A stretch of 64,000 nucleotides of DNA from Mesorhizobium sp. M4B.F.Ca.ET.058.02.1.1 (GTDB taxonomy: Bacteria > Pseudomonadota > Alphaproteobacteria > Rhizobiales > Rhizobiaceae): contig NZ_CP034450.1 of NCBI RefSeq assembly GCF_003952505.1, positions 248,001 through 312,000 of the forward strand, read 5' to 3'. Below are positions 1 to 7,715 of the stretch, piece by piece. Within the stretch, counting starts at the first letter, position 1. Each line of letters starts with the position of its first letter. The position numbers and the translations under genes were made by a program. The notes below the pieces were generated by a model. That model saw only the letters and a list, made by a program, of their open reading frames with translations. It was not told the origin of the DNA and did no database searches.

Positions 1-648
1 GTGCTCGCCGCCACCCAGCGTCCAGTAGACTTCGTCCGACAGCAGCCAGAGATCATGCTCCCGGCAGACTTTGGCCAGGTCCTCCAGCCGCTCGCGCGAA
101 TAGACCGCGCCGGTCGGGTTGTTCGGCGTGTTGATCAGAATAGCGCGCGTGTTGGGCCGCAGTGCGGCGCGGATCATCTCGGCGCGTGGCTGGAAGCCGT
201 CCTCGGCCGGCGTCTCGACAACGGTGAAGTCGGCGCCGGCGGCGCTGAAGGTATTGGGATAGGTGGCGTAATAGGGCGCGACGACGATGGCGTGATCGCC
301 GGGGTCGAGCACGGCCTGCACGGCGGCATAGAGCGCCGCCTGTCCGCCCGGCGTGGCGATGACCTGGTCGGGCTCCGTCACGACGCCGGCGCAGGCGGTC
401 GAGGCCGCCGCCATCGCCTTGCGCAGGCGCGGCTGGCCGGGAAGGGGCGTGTAGTGGTGGTTGCTGGCCCGAACCGCAGTCACGCAGGCCTCAATGGTTT
501 CCGAAGGCGTGTCGAAGTCGTGGTCGCCGACCGAAAGCATGATGATGTCCTCGCCGGCCTGCTTGCGGGTCCAGGCCGAGAAATGCACCTCCCATCCGTC
601 CTTGCCCGAGGGCACGATGCCGGCAATGCGCGATGAGGGTCTGGGCAT
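1..648 (-). CDS. PLP-dependent aminotransferase, class I/II (partial, C-terminus beyond window)
   Basis: Reading the minus strand from 648 gives a protein starting MPRPSSRIAGIVPSG that runs off the left edge after 216 codons. It contains the pattern of class I/II aminotransferases: a LSVGDHDFDTP segment near the N-terminus, HHYTPLPGQPRLRKA near residue 75 (substrate/cofactor loop), and SDEVYW close to the window edge (the Asp that pairs with the PLP pyridine nitrogen). The Schiff-base lysine lies outside the window. The ATG shares one base with the TAA of the homocysteine methyltransferase gene (TAATG), so the two are probably translationally coupled as the last genes of an operon headed by the XRE-cupin regulator. 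The substrate is unknown. Confidence 0.85.
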   Translation of the reverse strand, partial: MPRPSSRIAGIVPSGKDGWEVHFSAWTRKQAGEDIIMLSVGDHDFDTPSETIEACVTAVRASNHHYTPLPGQPRLRKAMAAASTACAGVVTEPDQVIATPGGQAALYAAVQAVLDPGDHAIVVAPYYATYPNTFSAAGADFTVVETPAEDGFQPRAEMIRAALRPNTRAILINTPNNPTGAVYSRERLEDLAKVCREHDLWLLSDEVYWTLGGGEH

Positions 649-1547
649 TACGGAACTCCCGAGATTTTGTGACCGGCCTGCTCGAGCCGGCCGCGTAGGG
701 CAGCGATATGGGCGGGGCCGACCTCGCAGCAGCCGCCGACGATATGGGCGCCGGCCTCGACCCAGCCGATGGCCTGCCCGGCATAGGCTTCCGGGTCGAG
801 ATCATGGCGCGCATGCAGCACGTCGACCGTGCCGCCATGCTTCAGCGCCTCGACCGCGGTGAAGCCGTTGGCATAGGCGCCGACCGGCCCCCCAAGCGCG
901 ATCAATTCGGGCAATGCGGCGCTGACGGCTTCCGGCCGGCAGCAATTGACCAGCCTGGCGGCGACCGGCAGGTCACCGAGCGCGGCCGACGCGGCGGCGA
1001 TCGCCTCCCCGCTGCGCAGGCGCGGCGCGCCATGGTCGGCGAGCGTCCAGGATACCCAGACGGGTTTGCCGCTTTCGCTCGCCGCGGTGACGGCGGCGCG
1101 CGCCTCGTCGGCCGAGGCCATGGTCTCGCACAGGAAGAGATCGACGCCATCGGCCTGCGCGGCGACGATGCGGCGGTAGGTATCGAGTGTCTCCTGGAAG
1201 GAGATGGTCAGCGCCGGCGCGTAGCTGCCGAAAAGAGGCGACAGGCAGCCGGCGACGGCTGCGTCGCCGGCTTGTTCGCAAGCTTGCTTGGCAAGCTCGA
1301 CGCCGCGGGCCTGAAGCTGCTTGAACAGGTCTTCAGCGCCTTCGCGCGCCAGGCGCTCCGGGGTCGCGGAATAGGTGTTGATGGTGATGACGCGGGCGCC
1401 CGCCTGGATGAACTCCGCATGCAGGTCGCGCACCAAATCCGGTTCGTCGATCAGCACCCTGGCCGACCACAGTGGCGTCGGCTCGGATTTGCTGCGCCGG
1501 ACCAGTTCCTGGCCCATGCCGCCATCAGTGAGAATTACGGACTTCAT
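648..1547 (-). CDS. Homocysteine S-methyltransferase family protein
   Basis: This 299-residue protein has the Pfam S-methyl_trans fold signature: LTDGGMGQEL at the N-terminus, ITINTYSATPERL near residue 55, LCETM near 140, and the zinc-ligand cysteines in LVNCC (202/203) and GGCCEVGP (273/274). Members transfer a methyl group from S-methylmethionine, betaine or a similar donor to homocysteine. It overlaps the upstream FAD/GcvT dehydrogenase gene by ATGA and the downstream aminotransferase by TAATG, so all three are likely co-translated. That placement suggests it takes a methyl group from a methylated amine or sulfonium compound handled by the same operon. Donor specificity cannot be read from the sequence. 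Confidence 0.88.
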   Translation of the reverse strand: MKSVILTDGGMGQELVRRSKSEPTPLWSARVLIDEPDLVRDLHAEFIQAGARVITINTYSATPERLAREGAEDLFKQLQARGVELAKQACEQAGDAAVAGCLSPLFGSYAPALTISFQETLDTYRRIVAAQADGVDLFLCETMASADEARAAVTAASESGKPVWVSWTLADHGAPRLRSGEAIAAASAALGDLPVAARLVNCCRPEAVSAALPELIALGGPVGAYANGFTAVEALKHGGTVDVLHARHDLDPEAYAGQAIGWVEAGAHIVGGCCEVGPAHIAALRGRLEQAGHKISGVP

Positions 1548-3997
1548 GCCCTTAGTCTTTCATTGTTCGGATCCCAGAGCGGCTCGTCCTTCTGCACCAC
1601 CGCCTTGAAACGGTCGCCGAAGATCTCGATCTCCAACGGGGTGCCGGGCTCGGCGAGGTCGGCGCGCAGCATGCCGAGTGCGATCGATTTGTCGATGCGA
1701 TGACCCCAGCCGCCCGACGTCGTCTCGCCGACGATCCTGCCGTCATGCCAGAGCGTCGACATATAGGGCGCGTCGCAATCGCCGGGGTCCTCAACGACCA
1801 AAGTGACAAAGCGCTTCTTCACGCCCTGCTGCTTTTCGTTGAGCAGTGCCCCCTTGCCGCGGAACTCGGGCTTGTCCCATTTTACGAAGCGCTCCAGTCC
1901 GCCCTGCAGGATCGAATAGTCGGTCGAAAGATCGCCCTTCCAGGCGCGGTAGCCTTTTTCGAGCCGGAGCGAATCCAGCGCATACATGCCGAACGGCTTC
2001 AGCCCGTGGTTTTGTCCGGCGGACCAGACGGCATCGAAGACCGTTGCCGTGTCGGCGACCCTGGTGTGGATCTCCCAGCCGAGCTCGCCGGCGAAGGAGA
2101 CGCGCACCAGCTTCGCCCAGCGTCCGGCGATCGTCGTTTCCTGATGCGTCAGCCAGGGAAGCGTGAGGTCGGCGGCGCAGACCCCGCCCAGAATCTTGCG
2201 CGAGTTCGGGCCGGCGAGGATCTGGGTGGAATACTCCTCGGTGCGGTCGGTCAAGGTGAAGGTCGCATTCTTGGGCATGCGCGATTTCAGCCATTCGAAA
2301 TCGTGCCATTGCGCGACCGCGGCGGTGATCAGCGTCATCTGGTCCTCGCCATGGCGCACGACCGACATTTCGGTGACAATTCGGCCCTTGTCGTCGGAGA
2401 AATAGACGAGGCCGATGCGGCCGGGCTTCGGCACCAGGCCGGTGACCTGCAGCGCCAGCCAGTCGGCGGCGCCCGGACCTTCGAGGTTGAAGCGCGAGAA
2501 GCCGGGCAGGTCGAGGATGCCGGCGGCATCGCGCACTGCCAGGCATTCCTCGCGCACGCGGTGCTGCCACGGCCCGTCGCGGCGGAAGGTCAGCGTCGAT
2601 TCCTCCGACGTGTCGTCGCCGGGCTGAGCGTACCAGGTGGCGCGTTCCCAGCCATTGTAGGCGTCGAACTGGCCGCCGAGCGCCTTGATGCGATCGTGCA
2701 GCGGCGACAGCTTGCGGTTGCGGCCCTCCGGCCAGGCGTGGCGCGGGAACTGGATGGCGTATTCGTTGCCGTAGATCTCCATGCCCTTGGCGACGCAATA
2801 GTCGGGTGCCGAGGCAAAGCTGGTGAAGCGGCGCGGATCGCAGGACCACATGTCCCATTCAGTCTGGCCTTCGGTGACCCACTCTGCCAGCACCTTGCCG
2901 GCGCCGCCGCCTTGCGCGATGCCGAAGGTGAAGACACAGGCCTCGAAGGCATTGGGCACGCCGGGCATCGGGCCGATCAGCGGATTGCCGTCCGGCGCGT
3001 AGGGGATAGGCCCATTGATCACCTTGGAGAGGCCGGCGGTGCCGAGGATCGGCACGCGCGCGACGGCGTCGGCAAGGTAGTGCTCCAGCCGGTCGAGATC
3101 GTCGGGGAAGAGCTGGAAGGAAAAATCCTCCGGCATCGGGTCGTTGTGGGTCGCCCAATGCGCGCGGCAATTGCGCTCATAGGGGCCGAGGTTCATGCCG
3201 GTCTTTTCCTGGCGCAGATAGTAGGAGGTGTCGACGTCGCGCAGCAGCGGCAGCTTTTTGCCCTGTTCCTTCGTCCAGGCGGCAAGCTCGGGGATCTCCT
3301 CGAACAATATGTATTGATGGCTCATCACCATCATCGGCACTGCGCGGCCGAACATTTTTCCTAGCTCGGCGGCGCGGTAGCCGGCGGCATTGACCACGAT
3401 CTCACAGCGGATTTCGCCCTGCGGTGTGGCGACCACCCATTCGCCGTTCTCGCGGCGAGCGCCGGTGACCGGGCAGAAGCGGATTATCCTGGCGCCCATG
3501 TCGCGCGCGCCCTTGGCCAGCGCCTGCGTCAGCTGCGCCGGATCGATGTCGCCGTCGCTCGGGTCGTAGAGCGCGCCTTTCAGCTCATGCGTCTCGATGA
3601 AGGGATAGCGGCGCTTGATCTCGTCCAGCCCGACGACGTCGATGTCCATGCCCTGGTAGCGGCCCATGCCCTTGGCGCGCCGGAATTCCTGCATGCGCTC
3701 CTTCGAATGGGCGAGCCTGAGCGAGCCGGTGACGTGGTAGTTCATCGGATAGTCGACGGCATCGGCGAGCCCGCGATAGAGCTCGGTCGAATAGCGCTGC
3801 ATGTTCATCAGCGACCATGAGGACGAGAAGGTCGGCACGTTGCCGGCGGCATGCCAGGTCGAGCCCGAGGTCAACTCGTTCTTTTCGAGCAGCACGCAAT
3901 CGGTCCACCCCGCCTTGCAAAGGTGGTAGAGCGAGGAGGCGCCGACGACACCGCCTCCGATGATCACCACGCGTGCCGTGCTCGGCAAACCCGCCAT
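1544..3997 (-). CDS. FAD-dependent dimethylglycine/sarcosine dehydrogenase-like protein with GcvT domain (first paralog)
   Basis: A protein of about 817 residues. The N-terminal half is a DAO-type FAD oxidoreductase (GGGVVGAS at 14-21), with the STWHAAG motif whose His49 matches the histidine that binds FAD covalently in dimethylglycine dehydrogenase. The C-terminal half is a folate-binding GcvT/aminomethyltransferase domain. Family members oxidise an N-methyl group and pass it to tetrahydrofolate as 5,10-methylene-THF. I chose the ATG at 3997 because GGAGGGG sits 6 bases upstream; a TTG 15 bases earlier has no such site. The gene begins 15 bases after the XRE-cupin stop and overlaps the homocysteine methyltransferase by 4 bases, so it is the main enzyme of this operon. 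The exact substrate (dimethylglycine, sarcosine or another methylamine) is uncertain. Confidence 0.9.
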   Translation of the reverse strand: MAGLPSTARVVIIGGGVVGASSLYHLCKAGWTDCVLLEKNELTSGSTWHAAGNVPTFSSSWSLMNMQRYSTELYRGLADAVDYPMNYHVTGSLRLAHSKERMQEFRRAKGMGRYQGMDIDVVGLDEIKRRYPFIETHELKGALYDPSDGDIDPAQLTQALAKGARDMGARIIRFCPVTGARRENGEWVVATPQGEIRCEIVVNAAGYRAAELGKMFGRAVPMMVMSHQYILFEEIPELAAWTKEQGKKLPLLRDVDTSYYLRQEKTGMNLGPYERNCRAHWATHNDPMPEDFSFQLFPDDLDRLEHYLADAVARVPILGTAGLSKVINGPIPYAPDGNPLIGPMPGVPNAFEACVFTFGIAQGGGAGKVLAEWVTEGQTEWDMWSCDPRRFTSFASAPDYCVAKGMEIYGNEYAIQFPRHAWPEGRNRKLSPLHDRIKALGGQFDAYNGWERATWYAQPGDDTSEESTLTFRRDGPWQHRVREECLAVRDAAGILDLPGFSRFNLEGPGAADWLALQVTGLVPKPGRIGLVYFSDDKGRIVTEMSVVRHGEDQMTLITAAVAQWHDFEWLKSRMPKNATFTLTDRTEEYSTQILAGPNSRKILGGVCAADLTLPWLTHQETTIAGRWAKLVRVSFAGELGWEIHTRVADTATVFDAVWSAGQNHGLKPFGMYALDSLRLEKGYRAWKGDLSTDYSILQGGLERFVKWDKPEFRGKGALLNEKQQGVKKRFVTLVVEDPGDCDAPYMSTLWHDGRIVGETTSGGWGHRIDKSIALGMLRADLAEPGTPLEIEIFGDRFKAVVQKDEPLWDPNNERLRA

Positions 3998-4012
3998 GTT
4001 CTTCCCCTCCAA

Positions 4013-4600
4013 TCAATAGACAGGTGGCGAAACCACCCAGATGACCACCGCCGGCTCGGCGCCGGGATTGCGCCAGCGAAACGGCTTGCCATCGAAACGA
4101 AAGCTGTCGCCTTCGCCGAGCCGGTGCCAGACGCCGGCAATCTCGATCTCGAAAACACCCGACGTAACATAGCCGGCTTCTTCGGTCGGACGGCGCGCTT
4201 CGGTCTTCAGCTCCGCACCCGGCGCAAATTCCGAGCGCAGCATCTCGAAGCTACCGCCGAGGTCGGGCGACAGAAGCTCCTCCACAAGTCCGGATTCGCT
4301 TGTGCCAAGCGAGCGGCGGCTGCCGGCACGCACGACCACGCCGCGCTCCGCCTCGACCGGCACGTCATGGCTGAAGAACAGGCTGATCGGCACGCCGAAC
4401 AGGTCGGCGAAAGCCCTGAGGTCGCCGAGCGAAGGGACCGACAGGCCGCGCTCTACCTGACTGACCCAGCCGACGGAGCGGCCGAGCCTCAGGCCGATCT
4501 CGGCCAGCGTCAGCCCGCGCGCCTTGCGCAGCGCACGGATGTCGCCGGCCAGCAACCGCTCGCCATTGTCCTGTTCCGGCCTGGGAGCGGTCGAGACCAT
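4013..4600 (-). CDS. XRE-family transcriptional regulator with C-terminal cupin
   Basis: A 195-residue protein with an N-terminal helix-turn-helix (about 18-72, LTLAEIGLRLGRSVGWVSQVE) followed by a cupin sensor domain (about 100-190, ending in VVIWVVSPPVY). Such regulators usually sense a small metabolite and autoregulate a catabolic operon. The start at 4600 is preferred because GGAAGG lies just upstream. An upstream in-frame ATG at 4651 exists but would place the two inverted repeats inside the coding region. This is the first gene of the operon running through the FAD/GcvT dehydrogenase, homocysteine methyltransferase and aminotransferase. It is divergent from the nitroreductase. Confidence 0.88.
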   Translation of the reverse strand: MVSTAPRPEQDNGERLLAGDIRALRKARGLTLAEIGLRLGRSVGWVSQVERGLSVPSLGDLRAFADLFGVPISLFFSHDVPVEAERGVVVRAGSRRSLGTSESGLVEELLSPDLGGSFEMLRSEFAPGAELKTEARRPTEEAGYVTSGVFEIEIAGVWHRLGEGDSFRFDGKPFRWRNPGAEPAVVIWVVSPPVY

Positions 4601-4611
4601 CGGCCTTCCGA

Positions 4612-4634
4612 TGAAAAATTGGAGACAAATTTCA
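4612..4634. promoter_or_regulatory. Candidate operator: TGAAA-N13-TTTCA inverted repeat
   Basis: TGAAA at 4612-4616 and TTTCA at 4630-4634 form an inverted repeat 12 bases upstream of the chosen start of the XRE-cupin gene. A second copy with 12-base spacing follows at 4651. The pairing of two similar repeats before an autoregulator gene is the basis for calling it an operator; binding is inferred. Confidence 0.5.
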
Positions 4635-4650
4635 TGAGAGGGCAACTCCA

Positions 4651-4672
4651 TGAAAAATCAAGAGGATTTTCA
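4651..4672. promoter_or_regulatory. Candidate operator: TGAAA-N12-TTTCA inverted repeat (second copy)
   Basis: TGAAA at 4651-4655 and TTTCA at 4668-4672, with extra matches in the flanks (TGAAAAATC versus GGATTTTCA). Its centre is about 38 bases from the centre of the first copy. It lies in the divergent region between the XRE-cupin gene and the nitroreductase gene. Confidence 0.5.
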
Positions 4673-4834
4673 TGATGCCACAAGATTTGCTTGCGCGTTT
4701 TTTGCGGTTCATGCAAAGGCTCGGCGACGAACGGCGAATGGGGACGTCCGGTCGGGGGCCAGGTTTCAAGGAGTCTGTGCGTGGTCCTTCGCGGGAGCCG
4801 GTTTGGTTCCCGGTCACGCGCAAAGGGACGACCC

Positions 4835-5539
4835 ATGCTGGAAAACAACAGCCGGATAGCCAAGGATGCGGCGATCGTCGACGAGGCGATCACGTCGCGC
4901 CGCTCGGTGCGCGCCTTCCTGCCCGATATGGTCGACGACGAGACGGTCCGCGACATCCTTTCCGTCGCCGCGCGCGCGCCATCCGGCACCAACATGCAGC
5001 CTTGGCGGGTGTATGTCACCAAGGGCGATGTCAAGCAGCGCATTTCTGAGGCCATCCTCAATTCAGGCATCCGCGCCGAGAAGGCCGAGTGGGACGAGTA
5101 TCGCTACTATCCCGACCAGTTCTTCGAACCCTATCTCACTCGTCGCCGCGCGAACGGCTTCGGCCTATATGGCGCGCTCGGCATCGGCCGGCGCGAGGTC
5201 GACAGGATGCGGGCGCAGCACGATCGCAACTTCGTCTTCTTCGATGCGCCCGTCGGCATAATCTTCACCGTCGACCGGCGGCTGAACAAAGGATCGTGGA
5301 TCGACTACGGCATGTTCTTGCAGAACATCATGGTGGCAGCGAGGGGAAGGGGCCTGCATACCTGCCCACAGGCGGCCTTCGCGCCTTATCACCGGCAGAT
5401 CCGCCCGGTTCTCAACATCCCCGACGAGGAGATCGTCGTCTGCGGCATGGCGCTGGGCTACGAGGACAAATCCAAGCCCGAGAACGAATTTCGTACCGAC
5501 CGCGCGCCGCTGGAAGACTGGGTAACGTTCAGCGAGTAA
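4835..5539 (+). CDS. Nitroreductase family protein
   Basis: A 234-residue protein with the FMN-binding nitroreductase fold: SRRSVRAFLPDMV near the N-terminus (FMN phosphate contact), APSGTNMQPWRVYV at about 50-63, DYGMFLQNIMVAARGRGLHTC in the middle, and a C-terminal GMALGYED segment. These enzymes use NAD(P)H to reduce nitro groups, quinones or enoates. The ATG at 4835 follows AAAGGGAC and begins exactly where family similarity starts, so the longer upstream reading is probably not translated. It is divergent from the XRE-cupin regulator and could be under the same operators. Its substrate and any role in methylamine metabolism are unknown. Confidence 0.88.
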   Translation: MLENNSRIAKDAAIVDEAITSRRSVRAFLPDMVDDETVRDILSVAARAPSGTNMQPWRVYVTKGDVKQRISEAILNSGIRAEKAEWDEYRYYPDQFFEPYLTRRRANGFGLYGALGIGRREVDRMRAQHDRNFVFFDAPVGIIFTVDRRLNKGSWIDYGMFLQNIMVAARGRGLHTCPQAAFAPYHRQIRPVLNIPDEEIVVCGMALGYEDKSKPENEFRTDRAPLEDWVTFSE

Positions 5540-5540
5540 C

Positions 5541-5564
5541 GGCCGCCAGCCAGCGCCAGCGGCC
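5541..5564. terminator. Weak hairpin between convergent nitroreductase and MFS genes
   Basis: GGCCGC at 5541-5546 pairs with GCGGCC at 5559-5564. The gap between the two convergent genes holds little else. There is no clear T-run, so a terminator role is tentative. Confidence 0.35.
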
Positions 5565-7046
5565 TTACTCGGTGTTCACATGCGCGCCGTGGCCGCTGAC
5601 ATGGGCGCCGTCCTGCGGCGTCAGCCGCAGATACGCGAACAGCGCGCACAGCGTGATCAGGCCTTCAATCAAGAACAGGATGCGGAAATCGTTGACGCTG
5701 GCATGGCCGCCGCTGGCGAGCAAAGACAACAACGCCGCCGCCAGGCCGACGCTGATCGCCACCGCAAGCTGCCAGAGAATGTAGTAGAGCGCGCTGAAGC
5801 GGGCGAGTTGCTCGGGCGCGACATCCGAATAGGAAAGGTTCCCGGTTGAAGCCCATTGCACCGAGCGGAAGACGCCGAAGATGAAGATGTAGGCGAGCAC
5901 GATCCAGGCGGGCAGACTCGCCTGCATCGAGGCGAAGCCCGCGACGAGGCAAGCGACGATCGGCGTGTTGGTGACCAGCACGCGGCGGAAGCCAAAGCGG
6001 TTGAGGATGCGCGGCATCATGAAGCGCGTCAGCAACGAACCGATCGCGGCGACGAAGGTCAGCGATCCCGCCTGCACCGCGCTCATACCGAAGCCGAGTT
6101 GGAACATCAGCGGCAGAAGGAAAACGACGGAGCTCAGCCCGATCGTGTCGAGGCCGCCGCCGGTCAGGAAGCTGACGCGGAAGGTGCGGATGCGCAGCAG
6201 CTTGAGGTCGAGCAGCGGATTGCGGACGCGCAGGCAATAGAAGGACGCGACGGTCAGGATGGCGACGGCCGCACCCAGCTCGGCGGCGATGATGCCGGCG
6301 GCGGCGTCCTTGGCGGCGAGCGAATCCATGCCGAAGACGAGCAGCGCCATGCCGCTGCCGACTAGCAGGAAGCCCGGAAAGTCGAACGGGGTGCGGACCG
6401 GCTTGGTCGCGGAGGGGAACAGCGAGGTGGCGAGCAGCGCGGCAATGAGCGCAATCGGGATGTTTATGTAGAAGATCCAGCGCCACGAGACGTAGGTGGT
6501 GAGCGTGCCGCCGACCAGCGGGCCCACCAATGGTCCGGACTGGCCGGCCAGCGAAATGTACATGTTGATCTTGAGCGTGCGGTCGCGCGGAAAGCTCGAC
6601 AGGATCACCACTTGGCCGAGCGTGCCCATCAGCGCGCCGCCAAAACCCTGCAGGGCGCGCGAGGCGACCAGCATCCAGATGTTCTCCGAGAGGCCGCAAA
6701 GTGCCGAGGCGCTGGCGAAGACGAGAAGGGCGAAGCAATACACGTTGCGCAGGCCGAAGCGGTCCGCCGCCCAGCCGCCGAGAATGATCAGGCTGGCTAC
6801 ATAGACGGTGATCAGAAGGCCAAGCTGGCTCGGCGGGCGGGCCAAGCTTTCACCGATGCCGGGAAGTGCGGTCACCACTACATTCTGGTCGAGGCTGGTC
6901 ATGAAGACGCCGCAGGCGACCGTTGCCGGCAACAGCATCGACATCTCGCCCGCCGGAGCAAAGCGGGTGGTGGCCGTCACCGAAGTCTCTGCGGTCATGG
7001 AGGATATGGTCGAACTGGTTGCCTGGACGGGCACCTGCTCCGGCAA
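5565..7046 (-). CDS. MFS transporter, DHA2 (drug:proton antiporter, EmrB-like) family
   Basis: About 490 residues with roughly 14 hydrophobic segments. DHA2 hallmarks include FMTSLDQNVVVTALPGIG in the first helix, the GGWAADRFGLRNV loop (motif A), SRALQGFGGALMG, and GPLVGPLVGG with WRWIFYINIP (motif C region). It is expected to export a small molecule at the inner membrane in exchange for protons. The start is uncertain: the long reading begins with TTG at 7046, whereas an ATG lies at 6998 with the first transmembrane helix still intact. It starts about 80 bases after soxG on the same strand, so it may be the distal gene of the sox operon; no transport substrate can be assigned. Confidence 0.87.
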   Translation of the reverse strand: MPEQVPVQATSSTISSMTAETSVTATTRFAPAGEMSMLLPATVACGVFMTSLDQNVVVTALPGIGESLARPPSQLGLLITVYVASLIILGGWAADRFGLRNVYCFALLVFASASALCGLSENIWMLVASRALQGFGGALMGTLGQVVILSSFPRDRTLKINMYISLAGQSGPLVGPLVGGTLTTYVSWRWIFYINIPIALIAALLATSLFPSATKPVRTPFDFPGFLLVGSGMALLVFGMDSLAAKDAAAGIIAAELGAAVAILTVASFYCLRVRNPLLDLKLLRIRTFRVSFLTGGGLDTIGLSSVVFLLPLMFQLGFGMSAVQAGSLTFVAAIGSLLTRFMMPRILNRFGFRRVLVTNTPIVACLVAGFASMQASLPAWIVLAYIFIFGVFRSVQWASTGNLSYSDVAPEQLARFSALYYILWQLAVAISVGLAAALLSLLASGGHASVNDFRILFLIEGLITLCALFAYLRLTPQDGAHVSGHGAHVNTE

Positions 7047-7127
7047 GAGCCCGTGATTGCCTATCTATCGGCCCGGCTGGCCCAAGCCTCAAGCAGCAGT
7101 TGTGGCCGTCCGTAGTGCCAGCCGGAG

Positions 7128-7715
7128 CTACTGCACCTCGTAGCCGACTTCCTCGCTGGCGTGGCACAGCGCCTTCCAGAAGGAGCGGGCGAAGGAGCGG
7201 AAGACATAGATGTCGAACTGGTCGGCGCCGGTGCGCTGAATCTGCGCGAAGACGTCGTGATGGGTGGTCGAGCGGCCGGCGCCGACCGGGAAGGCCGGCA
7301 GCGCGAAATCGATGGCAAAGAACTTCGCCAGCACCCATTCGGCCTTCGGGCCGGCGATGCGGATCGCGGTGCGGCCATGCGACAGGTCGGTGACGGTGCC
7401 CACGTCCGGCGTGACGACGCCGCTGAACGCGGCCGCAAGGCCCTCGGCGTCGTCGATGACGGTGAACTTGCCTGGCGCGATGCCGAATGCCGATCTGCCG
7501 CCGTTGGTGACGCCGCCGCCGGCGCCGTCGGGCAGGGCAAGGCCCGCGACCTTGTATATCGCCGACATAAGGCGCTTCTCCTCGCCCGGCCATGCGGCGA
7601 GCTGCAGGATCGAGCCCGGCCGCGTCTCAGACAGGATGACGTCGACGCCATGTTCGAAATTGCCGTGCGAGCCCGGGTGGTACTCCGGCTCGAGCGGAGA
7701 TTGACGTTCAACCAT
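7128..7715 (-). CDS. soxG: Sarcosine oxidase gamma subunit
   Basis: A 195-residue protein with the SoxG pattern: LAAWPGEEKRL and a C-terminal FAQIQRTGADQFDIYVFRSFARSFW segment typical of the gamma subunit of heterotetrameric sarcosine oxidase. The gamma chain stabilises the complex and contains a truncated GcvT-like fold. Its ATG overlaps the last 8 bases of soxA, and the order soxB-soxD-soxA-soxG is the standard one. With the alpha, beta and delta subunits it oxidises sarcosine to glycine, giving 5,10-methylene-THF and hydrogen peroxide in the cytoplasm. Confidence 0.95.
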   Translation of the reverse strand: MVERQSPLEPEYHPGSHGNFEHGVDVILSETRPGSILQLAAWPGEEKRLMSAIYKVAGLALPDGAGGGVTNGGRSAFGIAPGKFTVIDDAEGLAAAFSGVVTPDVGTVTDLSHGRTAIRIAGPKAEWVLAKFFAIDFALPAFPVGAGRSTTHHDVFAQIQRTGADQFDIYVFRSFARSFWKALCHASEEVGYEVQ

